The notes under the pieces: model-generated
The model's database searches: none
What the model saw: only the letters and a program-made list of their open reading frames with translations
What the model was told of the DNA's origin: nothing
Translations under genes and position numbers: made by a program
Shown here: positions 62,144 to 64,000 of the stretch, one piece after another
How positions within the stretch are numbered: the stretch's first letter is position 1
Layout: each line of letters opens with the position of its first letter
Origin: Cyanobacteria bacterium UBA3301
Lineage (GTDB): Bacteria > Cyanobacteriota > Vampirovibrionia > Gastranaerophilales > Gastranaerophilaceae
Assembly (NCBI GenBank): GCA_002361485.1
Contig: DESZ01000031.1
Coordinates: forward strand, 1-64,000
Length of the DNA: 64,000 nucleotides
Reading direction: 5' to 3'

Positions 62144-62200
62144 ACCACATCGACTGGTATTTGATTATTTTATCACTTCTATATTTAATTTTCAATTTGT
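62144..62200. repeat. 57-bp direct repeat, copy 2 (truncated tRNA-Leu 5' end)
   Basis: Partner of 62004-62060. Only 11 nt of tRNA sequence remain, so this copy cannot make a tRNA. Confidence 0.9.
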
Positions 62201-62207
62201 ATTTTTA

Positions 62208-63617
62208 TTATGCTGCCGATTTGCGTTTTCTGATTTTTTCAAATATCAATAATACTGTGCATAAAACTACACAAATTGCAGTTGATATCATCCAAAATGC
62301 AATTGCACCGTTCCAACCGAATTTATCAACCATAAATCCCGTACCGCTTGCAGATAACGCTGCACCTATATAGCCAAACACACCCGTAAAACCAATTGAC
62401 GCTGATGCTACACGCTTTGAACTGCTTTCAACAGCACACAAACCGCCGATTAACATTTGAGGGCCTGCTGTGAATACACCAATCATCGCAGCATATACAT
62501 AATCTAATACTTCAAAAATAGGCTTTCCTGTCGGATTTGTTGCAAATAAGAATAAACTTACTATTAACATTATCAAAAATACAATATTTACCGGCGTTCT
62601 GTTGCCCTTGCATAATTTATCGGAAATTACACCCGCCATAATTGCACCCGCAGAACCTACCAATGCCAAAGAACTTAATTTCGCGCTCGCTATCGGCAAA
62701 GTATTATTCTTTACTTCTACCAAATATTTTACCAGCCAATCTTCGGTACCAAATCTTATAATATACACAAACGTATAAGAAACCGCCAACATCCATATAA
62801 TCGGGTTACAAAGGATATGTTTTTTAAAGATTTCAATATACGAAACACCATCCTGTTCATCTTTTTCTGCAGCTTTTACAGGCTCATTATTATATTTTTC
62901 AATATCAGGCAAACCCAACGATTGCGGCTTATCTCTCAATCTGTCAAACAACCAAACACCGGTTATTAAACAAATAACAGCCGGTACATAAAATGCTGCC
63001 ATCCAACCGAATTTATTTATTACAAATCCTGATAATGCGACTGAAGCAAATACCCCAATTTGGTGCGAAGTTGACCAGATTGACCATTTTGTTCCGCGCT
63101 CTGAATTTGAAAACCAATATGATAAACTTTTTGCAACAGGCGGAAATCCGCAAGATTGAAACCAACCGTTTGCACCCCAGAAAAATGCCAATAACCATAA
63201 TAAAACCGTAGCAGAAGGCAAACCGAAGAAACTTACATGCCCCGGAGTTACAAATATGGCACTTAATACAAAACAAATATTACATATTGCAGATAATATT
63301 AATGCCGTAGGTAAAAATGTTCTTACGTTTGATTTATCTGCAATAACGCCGTTTATAAATTTCCCGATTCCGTAGGTTATATATAATGTTGAACCCAAAA
63401 TACCCAATTGAGTGTTTGAAAGATTTAATGCCTGACCCATAGAAGGCAAAGCTACAGCAATATTTTTACGGCATAAATGAAATACCACATAAGCAATAAA
63501 ACTTGAATAGAATATTCTCCATCGCCAATGCTTATACATCTCCTTCACTTTTTCGCTATCTTGTATTGGTTCGATAGCCGGAGGTTCTCCAAAAAATGCC
63601 CCTAGCTTTTTCAACAT
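62208..63617 (-). CDS. Organophosphate:phosphate antiporter family transporter (GlpT/UhpT/UhpC type)
   Basis: MFS protein of 469 aa with 12 predicted membrane spans. Sequence features of the OPA family are present: Arg50 in VFHLCRKNIAVALPS (GlpT R45 equivalent), GANGWFQSCGFPPVAKSLSYWF, and a second Arg in VYIIRFGTEDWLVKYL (GlpT R269 equivalent); these two bind the phosphate of the substrate. It would take up glycerol-3-phosphate, a sugar phosphate or similar in exchange for phosphate, or act as a UhpC-like sensor. The exact substrate is open. It ends 8 nt before the repeat at 62200. Confidence 0.85.
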   Translation of the reverse strand: MLKKLGAFFGEPPAIEPIQDSEKVKEMYKHWRWRIFYSSFIAYVVFHLCRKNIAVALPSMGQALNLSNTQLGILGSTLYITYGIGKFINGVIADKSNVRTFLPTALILSAICNICFVLSAIFVTPGHVSFFGLPSATVLLWLLAFFWGANGWFQSCGFPPVAKSLSYWFSNSERGTKWSIWSTSHQIGVFASVALSGFVINKFGWMAAFYVPAVICLITGVWLFDRLRDKPQSLGLPDIEKYNNEPVKAAEKDEQDGVSYIEIFKKHILCNPIIWMLAVSYTFVYIIRFGTEDWLVKYLVEVKNNTLPIASAKLSSLALVGSAGAIMAGVISDKLCKGNRTPVNIVFLIMLIVSLFLFATNPTGKPIFEVLDYVYAAMIGVFTAGPQMLIGGLCAVESSSKRVASASIGFTGVFGYIGAALSASGTGFMVDKFGWNGAIAFWMISTAICVVLCTVLLIFEKIRKRKSAA

Positions 63618-63631
63618 TATTATATTTCTCC

Positions 63632-63997
63632 TTAACTACATATTTTATTATTTTTTATGACCTGAACATTTCTTGTTTCAGTCAATTCCAAACGCGCATT
63701 TTTGATTATTTCGCGTTTGTCTTCATCCAAACTATGCCCGTTTACTAATCTATCCACAAATCCGGTGTTTAATCTTGCCGCTTTGCCTAAAGCGCCAATT
63801 TCTTCCAATACAGGCTTGATTACCTCAAAATCATATCCAAAAGTTTGTTTTGAATTATATACAAGTAAATCCCCTTCTTCCGATTGAATAGGAGCACCTC
63901 CTAATTCAAAATGCAACTTGAATACGGATTTTAAATCCTGTAATTCTGATTGCAATGTCGTTATTACGGATTGAACCCTTAAATATCTTTCAAACAA
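63632..63997 (-). CDS. Hypothetical protein, partial at window edge (at least 121 aa)
   Basis: The frame stays open to the right edge, so the true start may lie beyond the window; a TTG at 63997 is possible inside it. The sequence is soluble, helical and acidic (LQSELQDLKSVFKLHFELGG, DFEVIKPVLEEIGALGKAARL, LVNGHSLDEDKREIIKNARLEL). No recognised domain. It is 14 nt upstream of the OPA transporter gene and likely in the same transcript. Confidence 0.55.
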   Translation of the reverse strand: MFERYLRVQSVITTLQSELQDLKSVFKLHFELGGAPIQSEEGDLLVYNSKQTFGYDFEVIKPVLEEIGALGKAARLNTGFVDRLVNGHSLDEDKREIIKNARLELTETRNVQVIKNNKICS

Positions 63998-64000
63998 ATA

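Noticed and set aside
1..64000. CRISPR arrays, insertion sequences and prophage genes.
   Set aside because: No regularly spaced repeats, transposase or phage structural genes are visible in either strand.

Overview
This window looks like a chromosome segment from a non-photosynthetic relative of the cyanobacteria, most likely a gut-type Vampirovibrionia/Melainabacteria (order Gastranaerophilales). The DNA is AT-rich (about one third G+C by eye). The strongest lineage marker is the RNA polymerase locus: rpoB is followed by a split largest subunit (separate rpoC1 and rpoC2, cut where cyanobacteria and plastids cut it), and RpoC2 carries a very long insertion of cyanobacterial size. LpxC, LpxD, FabZ, a heptose-phosphate adenylyltransferase and an MsbA-like flippase indicate a Gram-negative LPS-bearing envelope. 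No photosynthesis gene, prophage module, insertion sequence or CRISPR array is visible.

Layout. 1-140: rRNA-type promoter and leader pointing off the left edge. 0.4-2.3 kb: a large lineage-specific protein with filament-like ends. 2.5-6.0 kb: zinc-ribbon membrane protein, MsbA-like ABC exporter, DUF1653 protein. 6-13.6 kb (minus): glgC, a membrane-anchored protein with an isoprenylcysteine-methyltransferase-like membrane protein, prfB with its programmed frameshift, dnaB, deoB, cobO. 13.7-19.9 kb: 5-formyl-THF cyclo-ligase, phosphoesterase, nitrilase-family hydrolase, primary-type sigma factor, rlmB and nadA. 20-22.3 kb: type IV pilus inner-membrane genes, with PilM and PilN apparently fused and PilO following. 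22.4-30.7 kb: a 58-aa small protein, NAD-type isocitrate dehydrogenase, dapB, pentapeptide protein, an overlapping response regulator/TPR/HD-GYP operon, two zinc-type proteins. 30.8-38.8 kb: GHL10-type glycosidase, ispG, a CCG-domain Fe-S protein, an alpha-toroid protein and a GGDEF protein. 38.9-44.5 kb: hypothetical proteins, an aminotransferase, a DAACS symporter and a probable small RNA. 44.5-47.5 kb: fabZ-lpxC-lpxD and rfaE2. 47.6-49.5 kb: two lineage-specific proteins and mazG. 49.5-58.6 kb: rpoB-rpoC1-rpoC2. 59-64 kb: M15 peptidase-like protein, a rearranged tRNA-Leu locus, and an OPA-family transporter.

How the genes work together: most encode central functions (transcription, translation termination, replication, LPS, isoprenoid, lysine, NAD and cobalamin metabolism), interleaved with cell-surface and cyclic-di-GMP genes. 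Three regulatory patterns recur. (1) A sigma-28/FliA-like element (TAAA, 16 nt, GCCG, with TAAAnTTTTTA at its upstream end) occurs at three places. (2) Several genes lack a Shine-Dalgarno sequence and have a -10 hexamer ending 5-6 nt before the ATG, as expected for leaderless mRNAs. (3) The sequence TTTATATATATG precedes several minus-strand transcription units. The tRNA-Leu locus, with a 57-bp partial duplication, a structured 83-bp insert and a 14-nt copy of the tRNA 3' end, is the clearest scar of DNA rearrangement.
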